This document shows, one piece after another, positions 13,701 through 15,137 of a stretch of DNA of 15,137 nt. The translations under genes and the position numbers were made by a program. Source of the stretch: Pseudomonadota bacterium (GTDB taxonomy: Bacteria > Pseudomonadota > Alphaproteobacteria > Rhizobiales > Kaistiaceae). The stretch lies in contig JAEWAD010000031.1 in the NCBI GenBank assembly GCA_023391905.1, forward strand, positions 1-15,137. Reading direction: 5' to 3'. Under the pieces are notes generated by a model that was not told where the DNA came from, made no database searches, and worked only from the letters and a program-made list of their open reading frames with translations. Each line of letters begins with the position of its first letter. The first letter of the stretch is position 1.

Positions 13701-14515
13701 GAGCCCGTCCCCGCCAGATCGCCTTGGAGCGCACGGCGCTCCTCGCCATCCTCGTCGTCTGGCTGCTGCCCGTGCTGTGGCTGGTGACGACGGCCTACAA
13801 GCCGCCGCGCGAGATCTTCTCCTCGCCGCCGACCTTCGCCTTCACGCCGACGCTGTTCAATTTCCAGCGCATCTTCGAGATGTTCGACGTCTGGGCGCTG
13901 CTGAAGTCGAGCCTCATCATCAGCCTCGGCACGACGGTGCTGTCGCTCCTGTTCGGCGTGCCGGCCGGCTATGCGCTGGCGCGGGCGAAATGGCGCTATG
14001 CCATCGCGGTCGCCTATTTCTTCCTGGCGATCCGCACCGTGCCGATCATCGCGACGCTGATCCCGTTCTACCTGATGATGCGCGATATCGGCCTGCTCGG
14101 CACCTGGTGGGCGGTGGTGCTGATCAACACGACGCTGAACTGCGCCTTCGTCACCTGGATGATGTTCTCCTACTTCCGCGCCCTGCCGCGCGACATGGAG
14201 GAGGCGGCGCTGACCGACGGCTGCACGCTCTGGGGCGCGTTCTATCGCGTGGCGCTGCCCATGGTCGTTCCCGGCATCATCGCCAGCGCGCTGTTCTGCA
14301 TCATGTTCTCGTGGAATGACTTCCTGACACCGATGTTCCTGACCGGGCCGGACACCAAGCCGCTCTCGGTGGCGCTGCTCGCCGCCTTCGGCACCAAGGA
14401 CATCACCTGGGGCACGCTCGGCGCGCTGGCGCATTTCTCGACCGTGCCGATCGTGCTGATGGCACTATTCCTGAACCGCTATTTCGTCCAGGGTTTGACG
14501 CGCGGCGTGCAGTAG
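13697..14515 (+). CDS. ABC transporter permease, CUT1 sugar type (MalG-like)
   Basis: A 272-residue second permease subunit, about six spans, forming a heterodimer with the preceding permease. The N-terminal TAYKPPREIFSSPP loop and NFQRIFE segment are typical of MalG-like subunits, and the EAA loop is EEAALTDGCTLWGAFYRVALP at 168-188, then SWNDFLTPMFLTGPDTKPLSVAL. The ATG at 13697 overlaps the previous stop by 4 nt (ATGA). No ATPase gene follows on this strand, so the importer must use an ATPase encoded elsewhere; the partial MalK/UgpC-type gene at the right edge, on the opposite strand, is one candidate. Confidence 0.95.
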   Translation: MRARPRQIALERTALLAILVVWLLPVLWLVTTAYKPPREIFSSPPTFAFTPTLFNFQRIFEMFDVWALLKSSLIISLGTTVLSLLFGVPAGYALARAKWRYAIAVAYFFLAIRTVPIIATLIPFYLMMRDIGLLGTWWAVVLINTTLNCAFVTWMMFSYFRALPRDMEEAALTDGCTLWGAFYRVALPMVVPGIIASALFCIMFSWNDFLTPMFLTGPDTKPLSVALLAAFGTKDITWGTLGALAHFSTVPIVLMALFLNRYFVQGLTRGVQ

Positions 14516-14569
14516 CGATCGCCGGGACGTCGGCAGGTGGGCAAGACGCGACGGGTCACCTCGGACACG

Positions 14570-14588
14570 GGCATTCCAGCGGGATGCC
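14570..14588 (+). terminator. Possible hairpin after the ABC operon
   Basis: GGCATTCC (14570-14577) can pair with GGGATGCC (14581-14588), one G-T pair, around a 3-nt loop, 55 nt after the second permease stop. No T-run follows, so it is a weak candidate. Confidence 0.25.
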
Positions 14589-14657
14589 GGTGGAGGTCGT
14601 TCGGCGCGCTCTCCCCCGAAAGGGCACCACCCGCCGCGCCTTGTTCTGATGGAAAGG

Positions 14658-14684
14658 GCGCCCCGCCGCTTTCCGTCGGGGCGC
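14658..14684 (-). terminator. Likely hairpin terminator of the small membrane peptide gene
   Basis: GCGCCCCG (14658-14665) and CGGGGCGC (14677-14684) form a perfect 8-bp stem. On the minus strand it is followed by CCTTTCC and lies 23 nt after the stop of the 49-residue gene. The T content is low, and it may also help end the convergent ABC transcript. Confidence 0.5.
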
Positions 14685-14706
14685 AATCGTCTCTGTCTCT
14701 TAAGCC

Positions 14707-14856
14707 CTATGGCCGGGCGGCGCGCACTGCGGCACGAACCGGCGCGGCCTGCGGCGTCAGGTTGCGCGTCTGGCGCTCGGCATAGGCAAGGCTGAGCATG
14801 AACAGCGCGAAGGCAGCAACGATGGCGGTGATGGCGATGACGGCGGCGGCGGACAT
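14707..14856 (-). CDS. 49-residue single-span membrane peptide behind an FNR/FixK box
   Basis: On the minus strand an ATG at 14856 opens a 49-codon frame ending in TAG at 14707. Residues 2-25 form one hydrophobic span (AAAVIAITAIVAAFALFMLSLAYA), followed by ERQTRNL and a basic, Ala/Pro/Arg-rich tail that would lie in the cytoplasm if the N-terminus is outside. CGGAG lies 6 nt before the ATG. A perfect TTGAT-N4-ATCAA box is 55 nt upstream, pointing to induction at low oxygen. The size and layout resemble small accessory subunits of respiratory enzymes, but I do not recognise a named family. The ribosome site, upstream box and downstream hairpin all support a real gene. Confidence 0.68.
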   Translation of the reverse strand: MSAAAVIAITAIVAAFALFMLSLAYAERQTRNLTPQAAPVRAAVRAARP

Positions 14857-14910
14857 GATGGACTCCGTTTGCTGACGAGCCCACTTTCCGGCGAATCCGC
14901 AGCCGCCGCC

Positions 14911-14924
14911 TTGATCCGGATCAA
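14911..14924 (-). promoter_or_regulatory. FNR/FixK-type binding site
   Basis: TTGATCCGGATCAA is a perfect palindrome and a perfect match to the FNR/FixK consensus TTGAT-N4-ATCAA. It lies between the partial ABC ATPase stop and the 49-residue peptide gene on the minus strand. With the box centred near -41.5 the transcript would start near 14876, 20 nt before the ATG. The -10 region is not well conserved. The palindrome has no direction; the minus-strand gene is the only close downstream one. Confidence 0.75.
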
Positions 14925-14954
14925 ACAGGATGCCGATGATGCGCGGCCGCGTGA

Positions 14955-15137
14955 TCAGGCCAGGATGGCCTGCTCCGTGCGAGCATCGAACAGATGGATG
15001 CGGGCCGGGTCGACGGTCAGGCAGATTGGATCACCCTTGCGCACCGGCAGTGTGCCGTCGAGGACCGCGCGCAACCGCGTCCGCGCTGATTGCAGCTCCT
15101 CGCCGTCCTCGGACACGCCGGCGGCGACGACCGCCGC
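14955..15137 (-). CDS. ABC transporter ATP-binding protein, C-terminal 60 residues (5' part beyond window)
   Basis: Read on the minus strand, the frame is open from the right edge to TGA at 14955-14957. The visible 60 residues include LRAVLDGTLPVRKGDPICLTVDPARIHLFDA, the C-terminal TOBE/regulatory-domain pattern of MalK/UgpC-type sugar-importer ATPases (the phrase DPARIHLFD is characteristic). Walker A, signature and Walker B motifs would be beyond the window. It converges on the ABC permease genes rather than following them, so it either serves that importer from a separate transcript or belongs to another operon to the right. Assignment rests on the short C-terminus only. Confidence 0.82.
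   Translation of the reverse strand, partial: AAVVAAGVSEDGEELQSARTRLRAVLDGTLPVRKGDPICLTVDPARIHLFDARTEQAILA

Overview
The window is GC-rich DNA with Alphaproteobacteria-style gene content, most likely from a member of the Hyphomicrobiales (Rhizobiales). The pointers are a copper regulon with HmrR/CueR-type promoters, CUT1 sugar ABC transport, a DeoR/FGGY-kinase/SDR cluster, G/C-rich intergenic repeats built on CCCTCCCC...GGGGAGGG, and an FNR/FixK box. Genus cannot be read from the sequence. No rRNA, tRNA, CRISPR array, transposase or phage gene was seen.

Region 1 (1-3701), copper and small envelope proteins. A copper-exporting P1B ATPase (left part cut off by the window edge) runs leftward, and a 65-residue copper chaperone runs rightward. 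Between them lie two back-to-back promoters, each with a 19-bp spacer and a CueR/HmrR-like dyad, so both should respond to Cu(I) through one MerR-family activator that is not in the window. Next come a pair of small secreted cysteine-containing proteins behind a strong leader hairpin, a DoxX membrane protein on the minus strand, and a 74-residue protein with the motif FPTSDPP that ends at a textbook terminator.

Region 2 (3717-7120), carbohydrate metabolism. An FGGY sugar kinase and a DeoR-family repressor read leftward, and an SDR dehydrogenase reads rightward. The divergent gap holds an inverted repeat overlapping a good leftward promoter, the expected place for DeoR control. The set looks like polyol or sugar oxidation followed by phosphorylation.

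Region 3 (7149-10756), an unusual leftward operon: a questin-oxidase-like protein (DUF4243 type), a cytosine-deaminase-like amidohydrolase with Asp where CodA has its catalytic Glu, and an MFS transporter. This is the most likely place for an undescribed catabolic or detoxification pathway.

Region 4 (10757-14515). A gene-free stretch of about 500 bp carries a sigma70-like promoter and an inverted repeat. It leads into a CUT1 ABC importer: binding protein, two REP-like hairpins, then two translationally coupled permeases. The matching ATPase is not in the same operon. Two sequence words shared with the DeoR operator region hint that region 2 and this importer could be one regulon, but the evidence is thin.

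Region 5 (14516-15137). A 49-residue single-span membrane peptide on the minus strand sits behind a perfect FNR/FixK palindrome. The C-terminal end of a MalK/UgpC-type ABC ATPase, also on the minus strand, enters from the right edge.
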